A stretch of 64,000 nt of DNA, from the NCBI RefSeq assembly GCF_016888515.1, contig NZ_JAFEJK010000001.1, positions 2,711,116-2,775,115 of the forward strand. The letters run 5' to 3'. The translations under genes were made by a program, and so were the position numbers. The stretch is from Shimia biformata. GTDB taxonomy: Bacteria > Pseudomonadota > Alphaproteobacteria > Rhodobacterales > Rhodobacteraceae. Below, in pieces: positions 34,855 to 43,617 of the stretch. Under the pieces are notes generated by a model. It searched no databases and was not told the DNA's origin. It was given only the letters and a program-made list of their open reading frames with translations. Each line of letters begins with the position of its first letter. Positions within the stretch are counted from its first letter, which is position 1.

Positions 34855-36075
34855 ATGCCGACCCAACGCATCACATTCCCCGGACATGATGGCCAACTGC
34901 TTGCCGCGCGGCTGGACCTTCCCGAAGGTCCGCGGCTGGCCACGGCGCTGTTTGCCCATTGCTTTACCTGCGGCAAGGACATTGCCGCCGCGCGACGTAT
35001 CGCCGGGCGCCTGGCCGCGATGGGGTTTGCGGTCCTGCGCTTCGATTTTACCGGGCTTGGCCATTCCGAGGGCGAGTTCGCCAACACCGGGTTCACCTCG
35101 AACCTGGAAGACCTGCAGGCAGCAGCGGCATGGCTGTCGGAACAGGGCATGACCCCAGATATGCTGATCGGGCATTCGCTGGGCGGGGCCGCAGTTCTGG
35201 GCGTCGCCCCAAGGATCGGGTCCGTGCGCGCGGCGGTGACAATCGGCGCCCCGTTCGATCCCGGCCACGTGATTGAAAACTTTTCCGACCACCTGGCCGA
35301 GATCAAGGAACAGGGTCGCGCCTCGGTCTCTTTGGCCGGGCGCAGGTTCTGCATCAGCGATAGTTTCGTGCGCGACGTGACCGAAGCCTCGCTCAGCGAT
35401 GCCATCGGGCAGTTTCGCGGCGCGTTGCTGGTGATGCACGCCCCCCGCGACGAAACCGTCGGAATCCAGAACGCCGCTGACATCTTCATGGCGGCCAAAC
35501 ACCCGAAAAGCTTTGTGACGTTGGATGATGCCGATCACCTGGTCTCGCGGGCCGAGGATGCAGAATACGCCGCCGAACTCATCGCCGCCTGGAGTGCGCG
35601 TTATCTCGACCTCGTGCCCCCGGCCCCGCCGATTGGCGCGCCCGAAGGGGTCGTGCGTGCGTCCGAAGCGGACCCCAAGGGGTTCCTTCAGGATGTAAAT
35701 TCAGGCCCCAACCACCACGCGCTGGCCGACGAACCCGAGGCCTATGGCGGCACCAACCGGGGCATGTCCCCCTATGGGTTCCTGTCCGCCGGGCTTGGGG
35801 CCTGCACCTCAATGACCATTCGCATGTATGCCCGGCGCAAGGGCTGGCCCCTGACCCATGTCGAGGTCGATGTCTGTCATGACAAGGTCCACGCGCAGGA
35901 TGCCGGGGCGCGGGTGGGAAACAAGGTCGACCTGTTTCGCCGGGTGATCCGGCTTGAAGGCGCGCTGGATGAAGATCAGCGCGCAAAGCTTTTGGAAATC
36001 GCCGACAAATGCCCGGTCCACCGCACATTGGAAGGTGGCGCAAAGGTCGAAACGAGACTGGCCGGGGCTGATTGA
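34855..36075 (+). CDS. Alpha/beta hydrolase-OsmC fusion protein
   Basis: A 406-residue two-domain protein. Residues about 1-250 are an alpha/beta hydrolase with nucleophile motif LIGHSLGGAAVLG, oxyanion region HCFTCGKDIAAARRIAGRL, acid in HAPRDETVGI and His in LDDADHLVSR. Residues about 260-406 are an OsmC/Ohr-like domain with the peroxidatic Cys in LSAGLGACTSMTIRMYARRKGW and the second Cys in DKCPVHRTLEGG. This bifunctional architecture is known in Proteobacteria and is thought to act in thiol peroxide or ester detoxification; the substrate is unknown. It begins 92 bases after dddP in the same direction and may be read with it. Confidence 0.88.
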   Translation: MPTQRITFPGHDGQLLAARLDLPEGPRLATALFAHCFTCGKDIAAARRIAGRLAAMGFAVLRFDFTGLGHSEGEFANTGFTSNLEDLQAAAAWLSEQGMTPDMLIGHSLGGAAVLGVAPRIGSVRAAVTIGAPFDPGHVIENFSDHLAEIKEQGRASVSLAGRRFCISDSFVRDVTEASLSDAIGQFRGALLVMHAPRDETVGIQNAADIFMAAKHPKSFVTLDDADHLVSRAEDAEYAAELIAAWSARYLDLVPPAPPIGAPEGVVRASEADPKGFLQDVNSGPNHHALADEPEAYGGTNRGMSPYGFLSAGLGACTSMTIRMYARRKGWPLTHVEVDVCHDKVHAQDAGARVGNKVDLFRRVIRLEGALDEDQRAKLLEIADKCPVHRTLEGGAKVETRLAGAD

Positions 36076-36103
36076 TCCCGGCCAGTTCTTGTCTTGATTA
36101 CGC

Positions 36104-36421
36104 TCAGCGCGCCCGTGGCATCGGACGGGGTGTTGGCCGGGGCGCGGGCAAGGGTCGCGTGACCGGGAAATCCGGGTTGGGCGGGCGTGTCACAGGTGGT
36201 GGGCCAACCGTCGGCGGCGGCGGCTCGATCGGATTGCCGGGTTTGGGCTGAATCGGTCGGTTCCCCGGAGGCCGGTTCCAGTAATAGTCGTTCCATAGAA
36301 ACGAGTCGTAATAGACCCCTGTGCTGGCACTCCCGGAGGGGCCGTTGCAGGCGGCCACAAGCGGAAGTATCGCGACAAGCGCAGCGGCAAGTCCCACGCG
36401 GGTTTTCAAAGTCCTGGCCAT
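36104..36421 (-). CDS. Proline-rich small lipoprotein
   Basis: A 105-residue protein with a lipoprotein signal peptide (lipobox LVAAC, Cys25). A Tyr/Trp/Asn-rich stretch (YYDSFLWNDYYWNRPPGNRP) follows, then a long Pro/Arg tail (PPPPTVGPPPVTRPPNP and on). No enzymatic domain is visible. The Pro-rich tail suggests an extended spacer or wall-contacting region. It lies 9 bases after the next exported protein gene in the same direction, likely cotranscribed. Function unknown. Confidence 0.7.
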   Translation of the reverse strand: MARTLKTRVGLAAALVAILPLVAACNGPSGSASTGVYYDSFLWNDYYWNRPPGNRPIQPKPGNPIEPPPPTVGPPPVTRPPNPDFPVTRPLPAPRPTPRPMPRAR

Positions 36422-36430
36422 GTCTATCTC

Positions 36431-36988
36431 CTACCGCACAACTCGGAACGAATCGAACACGGCGTTCAACTGTGCCACGCGTCCGGGATCGGCTCCGGGT
36501 TCGACAATGGCCACCGCGACGGCCACATGCGGCCCGGGCAGGTCGATGACGGTGGCGGTGAAGTTGATGGTCCGCCCGCCGCGCCGACCGGTGCCATTTG
36601 CCACGACAGCCTTTTGCCCACCGATACGGCGGGAATAGGCCTCGGCGATCTCGGCATCTGACAACAACGACGGCCCGACATATTGCAGGTATTCATAGGC
36701 CTCCTCCAGCGTGGTCACGCCATCGGGCACAACAAAACCCATCCAGACGCCGTCGCGATCCACCGGCTCCAGCCCGATCACCCGGCTGACGGGCCTGTCC
36801 TCGCCATGCTTGGGATCATTCAGCACCCGGTCGCCACCGGATCGCATGTACCAGAAATCCGGCACATCAATTGTAAAAACGGGCTTATTGCCTTCCAGGT
36901 AAGTGATTGGCACTTCGGCCAGCGCCGGGGCCGCGTTCATACCCGCCAAAAGACCCAGGACCGCAAGGCCCCGCCTCAGTCGTGTCAT
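36431..36988 (-). CDS. Exported protein of unknown function
   Basis: A 185-residue periplasmic protein. The signal peptide is residues 1-24 (RGLAVLGLLAGMNAAPALA). The mature part contains YLEGNKPVFTIDVPDFWYMRSGGDRV, SRVIGLEPVDRDGVWMGFVVPDG and a C-terminal INFTATVIDLPGPHVAVAVAIVEPG, reading as a single beta-rich domain. The upstream extension of the frame is not coding. I do not recognise the family. It precedes the proline-rich lipoprotein. Confidence 0.75.
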   Translation of the reverse strand: MTRLRRGLAVLGLLAGMNAAPALAEVPITYLEGNKPVFTIDVPDFWYMRSGGDRVLNDPKHGEDRPVSRVIGLEPVDRDGVWMGFVVPDGVTTLEEAYEYLQYVGPSLLSDAEIAEAYSRRIGGQKAVVANGTGRRGGRTINFTATVIDLPGPHVAVAVAIVEPGADPGRVAQLNAVFDSFRVVR

Positions 36989-37062
36989 CTGCAAAATCCT
37001 TTCGTTCGAATATTGCCACTTTGCCCGCCACCGCCAAGGGATGTCCACAGGACCGGGCACTG

Positions 37063-37416
37063 TTAGTCGGCCGTGCCGACAATTCTTCCTTCGGTCACAT
37101 GACCGCTTTCACCGATGAACCGCACATGGCCCTTTCCGTCGGCCTCTACCCCATAGCAGGCCCACCCGTCTGCCGGCGGCCACTGGCTGCAGTAACGACC
37201 CGCGCGTGTTTCCCAATAGCCCCAGCTGGGACGTCCCGAGTCATATAGTGTGCGCCCCGAAACATAGAAGGACTGGCTGGCACCGGAATATTCCACCGTC
37301 TTGCCCGCCAAACTGCCGGCGATGCCCGCATCGTCCAGCACCCGCCAGTCCCCGGCTGACACCGGCGCAGTCGTGCCGCTTAACAAAACACATGAAATAA
37401 GGGCAAATCGAAGCAT
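37063..37416 (-). CDS. Small exported protein with cysteine pair
   Basis: A 117-residue protein with signal peptide (RFALISCVLLSGTTAPVSAG, residues about 1-22). The small beta-rich mature domain contains GKTVEYSGASQSFYVSGRTLYD and the Cys pair YCSQWPPADGWACYGVEADG, likely a disulfide. The ATG at 37416 was chosen because it begins the signal peptide. Divergent from purB, upstream of the other exported genes in this run, in the same direction. Function unknown. Confidence 0.72.
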   Translation of the reverse strand: MLRFALISCVLLSGTTAPVSAGDWRVLDDAGIAGSLAGKTVEYSGASQSFYVSGRTLYDSGRPSWGYWETRAGRYCSQWPPADGWACYGVEADGKGHVRFIGESGHVTEGRIVGTAD

Positions 37417-37499
37417 ATCCGCCGCTCCTGCCTTGTTGTTTTCGCGCCCGCAGTCTAAACCGCGCGCGATATCCCCGTAAATCACACGAAGGCCGTGAC

Positions 37500-38807
37500 A
37501 TGATCCCTCGCTATGCCCGCAAAGAGATGACCGACATCTGGGAACCCGCCACCAAGTTCAAGATCTGGTACGAGATCGAGGCCCACGCCTGCGACGCCAT
37601 GGCCGATCTGGGCGTGATCCCGCGTGAAAACGCCGATGCGGTCTGGAAGGCCAAGGATGTCGAATTCGACGTCGCCCGCATTGACGAGATCGAGGCCGTC
37701 ACCAAACATGACGTCATCGCCTTCCTGACCCACCTGGCCGAACATGTCGGCTCGGAAGAGGCCCGCTTCGTGCATCAGGGCATGACTTCGTCCGACGTGC
37801 TGGACACCTGTCTGAACGTGCAGCTTGTCCGCGCCGCCGATATCCTTCTGGACGGTATGGACAAGGTGCTGGCGGCGCTGAAGAAACGTGCGTTCGAACA
37901 CAAGGACACTGTACGCGTCGGCCGCAGCCACGGCATCCACGCCGAACCGACCACCATGGGCCTGACCTTCGCGCGCTTCTACGCCGAGATGGACCGCAAC
38001 AAGAACCGTCTGGAAAAGGCCCGCTGGGAGGTCGCCACCGGCGCGATCTCGGGTGCGGTGGGAACCTTCGCCAACATCGACCCGGCGGTCGAGGAACATG
38101 TCTGCGAAAAGCTGGGCCTGCGCCCCGAACCGATCAGCACCCAGGTGATCCCGCGTGACCGCCACGCCATGTTCTTTGCCACGCTGGGCGTGATCGCCTC
38201 GTCGATCGAAAACATCGCCGTCGAAATCCGCCACATGCAGCGCACCGAGGTTCTGGAAGGGGCCGAGTTCTTCTCGATGGGTCAGAAGGGCTCGTCGGCG
38301 ATGCCGCACAAGAAGAACCCCGTCCTGACCGAAAACCTGACCGGCCTTGCGCGCCTTGTCCGCATGACCGTGATCCCGGCGATGGAAAATGTCGCGCTCT
38401 GGCATGAACGTGATATCTCGCATTCGTCCGTGGAACGCGGCATCGGCCCCGATGCCACCGTCACGCTGGACTTCGCCCTGAACCGTCTGGCGGGCGTGGT
38501 CGACAAGATGCTGATCTTCCCCGACAACATGCTCGACAACATGAACAAGTTCCCCGGCCTCGTGATGTCGCAGCGCGTGCTTCTGGCCCTGACCCAGGCC
38601 GGTGTCAGCCGCGAAGACGCCTATGCCATGGTCCAGCGCAACGCGCTGAAAGTCTGGGAAGAGCGTCTGGACTTCCGCGAGCTGCTGCTGGCAGACGACG
38701 AAGTCGTGGCCGCTCTGGGTGTCGATGCGATCAACGAAAAGTTCGACATGGGCTATCACACCAAACATGTCGACACGATCTTCAAACGCGTCTTCGGCGA
38801 GGCCTGA
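37500..38807 (+). CDS. purB: Adenylosuccinate lyase
   Basis: Acts twice in purine synthesis (SAICAR to AICAR; adenylosuccinate to AMP). The 435-residue protein of the fumarase/aspartase superfamily has GSSAMPHKKNPVLTENLTGLARL (the catalytic-Ser flexible loop and family signature), TSSDVLDTCLNVQL and the His region VGRSHGIHAEPTTMGL. The size and start (IPRYARKEMTDIWEP) match bacterial PurB. Strand change separates it from the exported-protein genes on the left. Confidence 0.97.
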   Translation: MIPRYARKEMTDIWEPATKFKIWYEIEAHACDAMADLGVIPRENADAVWKAKDVEFDVARIDEIEAVTKHDVIAFLTHLAEHVGSEEARFVHQGMTSSDVLDTCLNVQLVRAADILLDGMDKVLAALKKRAFEHKDTVRVGRSHGIHAEPTTMGLTFARFYAEMDRNKNRLEKARWEVATGAISGAVGTFANIDPAVEEHVCEKLGLRPEPISTQVIPRDRHAMFFATLGVIASSIENIAVEIRHMQRTEVLEGAEFFSMGQKGSSAMPHKKNPVLTENLTGLARLVRMTVIPAMENVALWHERDISHSSVERGIGPDATVTLDFALNRLAGVVDKMLIFPDNMLDNMNKFPGLVMSQRVLLALTQAGVSREDAYAMVQRNALKVWEERLDFRELLLADDEVVAALGVDAINEKFDMGYHTKHVDTIFKRVFGEA

Positions 38808-38884
38808 GCGCCGCTCATCTTTACGTGATTTGGCGCAAATCGGACCTTCGTGATACGATCTCCCGGACAACAGGGAGATATGAC

Positions 38885-39049
38885 ATGAAAACCAAGTCGC
38901 TGATTTGCGCCTTTCTCCTCGCCCTGGCTCCGGTCTCGGCAATGGCGATGGGGTGTGGCCCCGATCACTTTGACCAGACGGCATCCTGCAAGGCGGGCAC
39001 GGTCTGGGACAGCACAAGCCGCACCTGCGTGCCAAAGACCACAAGTTGA
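38885..39049 (+). CDS. 54-residue secreted cysteine-containing peptide
   Basis: A signal peptide (KSLICAFLLALAPVSAMA) followed by about 33 residues with three Cys: GCGPDHFDQTASC and CKAGTVWDSTSRTCV. The last part follows the pattern CxxGxVWDx5CV, which the next gene repeats. A gggagat ribosome-binding site precedes the ATG. Function unknown; an extracytoplasmic metal- or wall-associated peptide is possible. Confidence 0.65.
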   Translation: MKTKSLICAFLLALAPVSAMAMGCGPDHFDQTASCKAGTVWDSTSRTCVPKTTS

Positions 39050-39228
39050 GTCAGCCCTCCGGCTTCCGCATCCAACGCGGGGGCCGTTTTTCTTTTTGGA
39101 CAATTTGATCCAGGGTTTGTGCGCCAGCGTATTCCCCTTTGACAAGCAAGAACCGCCCGATTGCTCCTTTCCGTTTTGGGGCGCACGTCCTCGGGCCATC
39201 GAACGAAAACACATTCAGAGAGTTCACC

Positions 39229-39771
39229 ATGATTGCCAAGAAAGCCCTGTCCATCGTCGCAATTGCCGCCCTTGCCGGACCAGTCTTTGCCGCTGGGGGC
39301 GATGGCGGAGACGCGCCGGCGCCGACCACCGGCACCAAGACCTGCCTGTTTGGCAAGGTCTGGGACGCCGATGCGGGCAAATGCGTGAAGCCGGACAAAT
39401 CCAGCCTGTCGCTGGACCAGAAAATCGACGCCGTGCGGGAACTGGCCTACGCTGGAAAATACGAACACGCCCAGGTCATCCTGTCCTCGATCAAGGACCA
39501 GACGGACGACCGCGTAATGACCTACTGGGGCTTCACCACCCGCAAGATGGGCGATGTCGACGCTGGAATGCGCTATTACAACAAGGCGCTGGCGACCAAC
39601 CCGGACAACCTTCTGGTGCGCTCCTACATGGGGCAGGCGCTGGTTGAAATGGGCAGGCTGGACCTTGCCCAGACCCAGCTGTTGGAGATCCGCATGCGCG
39701 GCGGCGCGGGCAGCTGGCCCGAAGTTTCGCTGGCCGAGGCGATCCGAACCGGCCGCACCCATAACTACTGA
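39229..39771 (+). CDS. Secreted TPR-like protein with VWD-motif head
   Basis: A 180-residue exported protein. It has a signal peptide (AKKALSIVAIAALAGPVFA), a short Gly/Asp/Pro linker and the motif CLFGKVWDADAGKCV (same CxxGxVWDx5CV pattern as the gene before). A tetratricopeptide-like helical region then follows (about residues 70-180, including TYWGFTTRKMGDVDAGMRYYNKALATNPDN and SYMGQALVEMGRLDLAQTQL). TPR domains mediate protein contacts; the partner is unknown. The start at 39229 begins the signal peptide. Confidence 0.75.
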   Translation: MIAKKALSIVAIAALAGPVFAAGGDGGDAPAPTTGTKTCLFGKVWDADAGKCVKPDKSSLSLDQKIDAVRELAYAGKYEHAQVILSSIKDQTDDRVMTYWGFTTRKMGDVDAGMRYYNKALATNPDNLLVRSYMGQALVEMGRLDLAQTQLLEIRMRGGAGSWPEVSLAEAIRTGRTHNY

Positions 39772-39847
39772 CCAAGTCAAACGGTGTTGAAACTTTCTTC
39801 ACCGTTCGGCGGTTAGATCACCGGGACCAGACCGGGAAGGTTCCGCC

Positions 39848-40903
39848 ATGACCACGACAGAAACGGCGGCGCTGACACAGGCGCCGCCGGTTGCGTTTCA
39901 GACCAGCCGCCTCAGCCGCCGCCAGAAGGCCGCGATCATCGTGCGTTTCCTTTTGAACGAAGGGGCCGAGGTGCCGGTTGCCAACCTGCCGGACCACCTA
40001 CAGGGCGATCTGACCCACCTGATGGGATCCATGCGCTATGTGGATCGTGAAACCCTGTCGCGCGTGGTGATCGAGTTCGTGCAGGAACTGGAAGCGGTGG
40101 GCCTATCCTTCCCGGATGGTATCGGCGGTGCGCTGGACGTGCTGGAAGGCCGGATCAGCCCACTGACCGCGGCCCGTCTGCGCAAGGAAGCGGGGGTGCG
40201 CGCCTCCGGCGATCCCTGGTCCCGCCTGCGCGCCCTGCCGGTCGACGATCTGCGCGACCTGATCGACAGCGAAAGCACCGAAATCGCCGCCGTGATCCTG
40301 TCCAAGCTTGAGGTGACAAAGGCGGCCGAACTGTTGCAGGCCATTCCGGGCGACACCGCGCGGCGCATCACCTATGCCATTGGTCAGACGGCCAATATCA
40401 CGCCCGAGGCCGTGGATCGGATCGGGCTGACGCTGGCTTCGCAGCTGGATGAAAGACCGCCAAGCGCTTTTGCCGATCCCGCCACCGCCCGGGTAGGCGC
40501 AATCCTCAACTTCTCGCCCGCCGCAGTCCGCGAGTCCCTGCTTGACGGGCTGCAGCAGACCGATGCCCCTTTTGCCGATGACGTGCGCAAGGCGATCTTC
40601 ACCTTCGGCGACATCCCGGCACGCATTGCCCCCGCCGACGTGCCGCGCATCCTGCGCGAGGCCGACCCCGACGCCCTGTCGACTGCGCTTGCCTTTGCCC
40701 TGTCGGGCGACCTGGCGGATGCGGCTGAGTTTCTTCTTGGCAACACGTCGAAGCGCCTGGCCGAACAATTGCGCGAAGACACCGCCGAGTTGGGCGACAT
40801 CCCGATGAAAGACGGTGAGGCCGCTGCCAATACCGTCATCGCTGCCATCCGGCGGCTTGAGGACGCCGGCGAAATCAGCCTGATCCAGCCTGAAGATAAC
40901 TGA
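39848..40903 (+). CDS. DUF2336 domain-containing protein
   Basis: A 351-residue, soluble, helical-repeat protein resembling the alphaproteobacterial DUF2336 family. Repeated units occur, such as VDDLRDLIDSESTEIAAVILSKLEVTKAAELLQAIPGDTARRITYAIG and FADDVRKAIFTFGDIPARIAPADVPRILREADPDALSTALAFAL, the latter resembling FliG-type middle-domain repeats. No signal peptide or catalytic motif is visible. The similarity to FliG repeats is by eye only. Role unknown. Confidence 0.65.
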   Translation: MTTTETAALTQAPPVAFQTSRLSRRQKAAIIVRFLLNEGAEVPVANLPDHLQGDLTHLMGSMRYVDRETLSRVVIEFVQELEAVGLSFPDGIGGALDVLEGRISPLTAARLRKEAGVRASGDPWSRLRALPVDDLRDLIDSESTEIAAVILSKLEVTKAAELLQAIPGDTARRITYAIGQTANITPEAVDRIGLTLASQLDERPPSAFADPATARVGAILNFSPAAVRESLLDGLQQTDAPFADDVRKAIFTFGDIPARIAPADVPRILREADPDALSTALAFALSGDLADAAEFLLGNTSKRLAEQLREDTAELGDIPMKDGEAAANTVIAAIRRLEDAGEISLIQPEDN

Positions 40904-40947
40904 ACGCGCGGCTTTACTTTCCGCAAGCCCCGGCCCTAAGTGACGGC

Positions 40948-41820
40948 ATGAGCACCTCTGGCCCAAACTCCCGCGCGATCCTGTTGATGATCGGCGCCGT
41001 CCTGTGTTTTTCGCTGATGGATGCGGCGGTCAAGGCGCTGGCCCCCCGGATCGGCGTCCTTCCCACGCTCTGGACGCGCTACGCCGGTCAGATGCTGGTC
41101 GTAATGATCCTGGTGTCACCCCGGTTTCGGTCGGTGCTGAAAACACGCTATGTCTGGCTACAGCTTCTGCGCTCGGTCTTTCTGTTCTGCGCCACGGGCA
41201 GCTTTTTCATTGCCATCTCGCGTGTCGGTCTGGCCGAGGTGACGGCGGTGATGAACGTGAACCCGGTTCTGATCACGCTGGGCGCCGGGTTGATCCTGGG
41301 CGAACGCCTTGGTCCGCGCCGCATCGCCGGGATCGCCGTCGCCATGATCGGCGCGCTGATCGTGATCCGCCCCGGCGCCACGGCCTTTTCCCCGGATGCG
41401 CTGTTCGCGCTTCTTGGGGCGTGTTTCTATTCCGCCTATTCGCTGACCACCCGCTATGTCGGCAAGAATGAGGACGTATGGACCTCGATGATCTACACCT
41501 CGGCCTTCGGTACCGTGATCCTGACCGCCGCCCTGCCCGCCTATTGGCAAACGCCCGACATGCCCGCCCTTGGGCTGATGGCGCTTGTGACCGTCTTTGG
41601 CACAACCGCGCAGCTACTTCTGATCCGCGCATTGTCGGCGGGTGAAGCCAGCATGCTGGCGCCGTTTGCCTATTGCGGGCTGATATTCGCAACGGTCTGG
41701 GGGCTGGTGTTCTTTGCCGAAATCCCGGATGCCCTGACCATATCCGGCGCACTTGTGATTGCGGGTGCGGGTCTCTATGTCTGGCACCGCGAGACATTTG
41801 GCAAACGATCCCACACATGA
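40948..41820 (+). CDS. EamA-family (DMT superfamily) permease
   Basis: A 290-residue inner-membrane transporter with ten predicted spans in two EamA halves (about residues 10-140 and 150-285). Typical phrases are LLMIGAVLCFSLMDAAVKAL, AEVTAVMNVNPVLITLGAGLILGE and PFAYCGLIFATVWGLVFFAEIPDALTISGALVIAGAGLYVWHRE. Substrate cannot be predicted; family members export amino acids or other metabolites. Its stop overlaps the acyltransferase start by 4 bases, so the two are cotranscribed. Confidence 0.88.
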   Translation: MSTSGPNSRAILLMIGAVLCFSLMDAAVKALAPRIGVLPTLWTRYAGQMLVVMILVSPRFRSVLKTRYVWLQLLRSVFLFCATGSFFIAISRVGLAEVTAVMNVNPVLITLGAGLILGERLGPRRIAGIAVAMIGALIVIRPGATAFSPDALFALLGACFYSAYSLTTRYVGKNEDVWTSMIYTSAFGTVILTAALPAYWQTPDMPALGLMALVTVFGTTAQLLLIRALSAGEASMLAPFAYCGLIFATVWGLVFFAEIPDALTISGALVIAGAGLYVWHRETFGKRSHT

Positions 41821-42713
41821 GCGCCGACACCCCCCCCCTTTCGACGCGCATCGCGCATTACACGTCGAACCTGATTATCGTCGGGCTGATCCGCTTTGCC
41901 TTGCTGATCCCATACGAAAAGCGGGTTCCGATGATGGGCTGGCTGGTGTCGCATGTGATCGCCCCCATTGCGGGTTGGCGCAGGCGCGTGCGCCGCAACC
42001 TCGCCTATGTCCTGCCGGATCTGCCGAAAGCCGAGGTCGAACGCCTGGCCCGCGCGGTGCCCGACAATGCCGGGCGCACGCTGATCGAGATCTACTCGGG
42101 CCAGGAGATGGTCGACCGCGCCATCCGCGCGCCCGTCACCGGGCCGGGGTTGGCCAAGCTGGAAGCCGCCCGCGCCGCGGGCCGTCCCGTCATTCTCGTG
42201 ACCGGGCACATGGGCAACTACACCGCTGCCCGCGCCGCGCTGATGCACCGCGGTCACATGATGGGCGGGCTCTATCGGCGCATGTCGAACGCCTATTTCA
42301 ACACCCATTACGTAGCGGCGATGGAAAAGACCGGGAAACCCATGTTCGAACAGGGCCGCAAGGGAATGGTCGAGATGGTGCGCCACCTCAAGGGCGGCGG
42401 CGTGCTGGGCATTCTGACGGACCTGCACTTTGGGGCGGGCGAAAAGCTGGATTTCTTCGGCAAACCCGCCGCAACCAGCCTTGTCACCGCCGAGCTTGCG
42501 CTCAAGTTCGACGCGGCCATGATCCCGGTCTACGGGCTGCGCGCTGCAAACGGGCTGGATTTCGAGATCGTGATGCAGGACGAGATCGCCCATACCGACC
42601 CCGTCACCATGACCCAACAGGTAAATGACGGGCTGGAACAGCTTGTCAGGTTACATATGGATCAATGGTTCTGGATTCACCGCCGCTGGAAAGTCGATCC
42701 AAAGGCCGCCTGA
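41817..42713 (+). CDS. LpxL/HtrB-like acyltransferase with altered HX4D/E motif
   Basis: A 298-residue inner-membrane protein of the lysophospholipid acyltransferase superfamily (lipid A late acyltransferase LpxL/HtrB type). It has an N-terminal membrane segment (NLIIVGLIRFALLIPYEKR), RRNLAYVLPDLPKAEVERL typical of the family, and the substrate-binding GGLYRRMSNAYFNTHYVAAME. The catalytic HX4(D/E) motif reads H-M-G-N-Y-T (GHMGNYTAARAAL), with Thr where an acidic residue is expected. Activity is therefore doubtful or atypical. The ATG overlaps the permease stop (ATGA). Confidence 0.8.
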   Translation: MSADTPPLSTRIAHYTSNLIIVGLIRFALLIPYEKRVPMMGWLVSHVIAPIAGWRRRVRRNLAYVLPDLPKAEVERLARAVPDNAGRTLIEIYSGQEMVDRAIRAPVTGPGLAKLEAARAAGRPVILVTGHMGNYTAARAALMHRGHMMGGLYRRMSNAYFNTHYVAAMEKTGKPMFEQGRKGMVEMVRHLKGGGVLGILTDLHFGAGEKLDFFGKPAATSLVTAELALKFDAAMIPVYGLRAANGLDFEIVMQDEIAHTDPVTMTQQVNDGLEQLVRLHMDQWFWIHRRWKVDPKAA

Positions 42714-43412
42714 TCAGCGCAGCGCCGCGGCCGCGAGGATCGGACCAAAGCCGCGTTCCTGCACGATCACAACCACCGGGCCCGCCGAATCCATCGCCCG
42801 TTCGATCGTGAAGGGGCGGTCGCCGTTCCACTCCGCCAACTGGTGCCATTCACGCACGATATTGGCATAGCTCAGCACCTTGCCTGCGTTTTCGCCCCGC
42901 TTGATCGACACTTTCTTGCCCGGCTCATAGCGCACCAGCTGCACCACCATCGGGCCGCGATAGCTGCTGGACGAAGCCGACACACGCACCTTGCCCCCGA
43001 CCTTTTCCAGGGTCAGGTCAACCTTGCGATCCATTTTCTTGTGCTTCTGGATCAGCGCCTCGACTTTTTCGGGGTGATTGCCGACCACGTGGTCTTTGCC
43101 ACCGACAATCATCTGCGGCGTATAAACCGACCGTTGCCCGGCGGCATGGGCATAGCCCTTCTGACGCTTGGTATAGCGGGGATCGGCGAACAGGTCTTTC
43201 CAGCCAATATAATCCCAATAATCGACATGCAGCGCCAAGGCGATCACATCGTCACGCCCCGCCAGTTCCTGACGCAGATAGGCATCCGCCGGCGGACAGG
43301 ACGAACACCCTTGCGAGGTATAAAGCTCGACCACGACGGGCCGGTCATCCGCCCATGCAGCCAGGGTGCCCAGTGTCCAGAAAACCGCGATTAGGTGGAT
43401 CAGTCGCTTCAT
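42714..43412 (-). CDS. DUF1223 secreted thioredoxin-fold protein
   Basis: A 232-residue exported protein. It has a signal peptide (KRLIHLIAVFWTLGTLAAWA) and a thioredoxin-like domain with the CxxC in VVELYTSQGCSSCPPADAYL and a cis-Pro-type YTPQMIVGGKDHVVG. The C-terminal domain is beta-rich (VRVSASSSSYRGPMVVQLV). The layout matches the DUF1223 family, whose role is unknown; periplasmic redox activity is inferred from the CxxC. Its stop directly abuts the convergent acyltransferase stop. Confidence 0.85.
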   Translation of the reverse strand: MKRLIHLIAVFWTLGTLAAWADDRPVVVELYTSQGCSSCPPADAYLRQELAGRDDVIALALHVDYWDYIGWKDLFADPRYTKRQKGYAHAAGQRSVYTPQMIVGGKDHVVGNHPEKVEALIQKHKKMDRKVDLTLEKVGGKVRVSASSSSYRGPMVVQLVRYEPGKKVSIKRGENAGKVLSYANIVREWHQLAEWNGDRPFTIERAMDSAGPVVVIVQERGFGPILAAAALR

Positions 43413-43617
43413 GATCGGTCATATCCCCTTTGAACCGTTCCTTCCGTTCTAGGCGGTCCGTTTTGAAATAACCAATCAACTAATGCTGAACCGACGGTGA
43501 GGATTGAAATTCCGCCCCAAGGTCATAGCTCTGGTGCAGCCCCTTGATCGGGTCGACGCAACCCGTCAGAATTGAGGCCAACACACCCTGAGAATTGTAA
43601 AACAAGGGAGATTTCAC

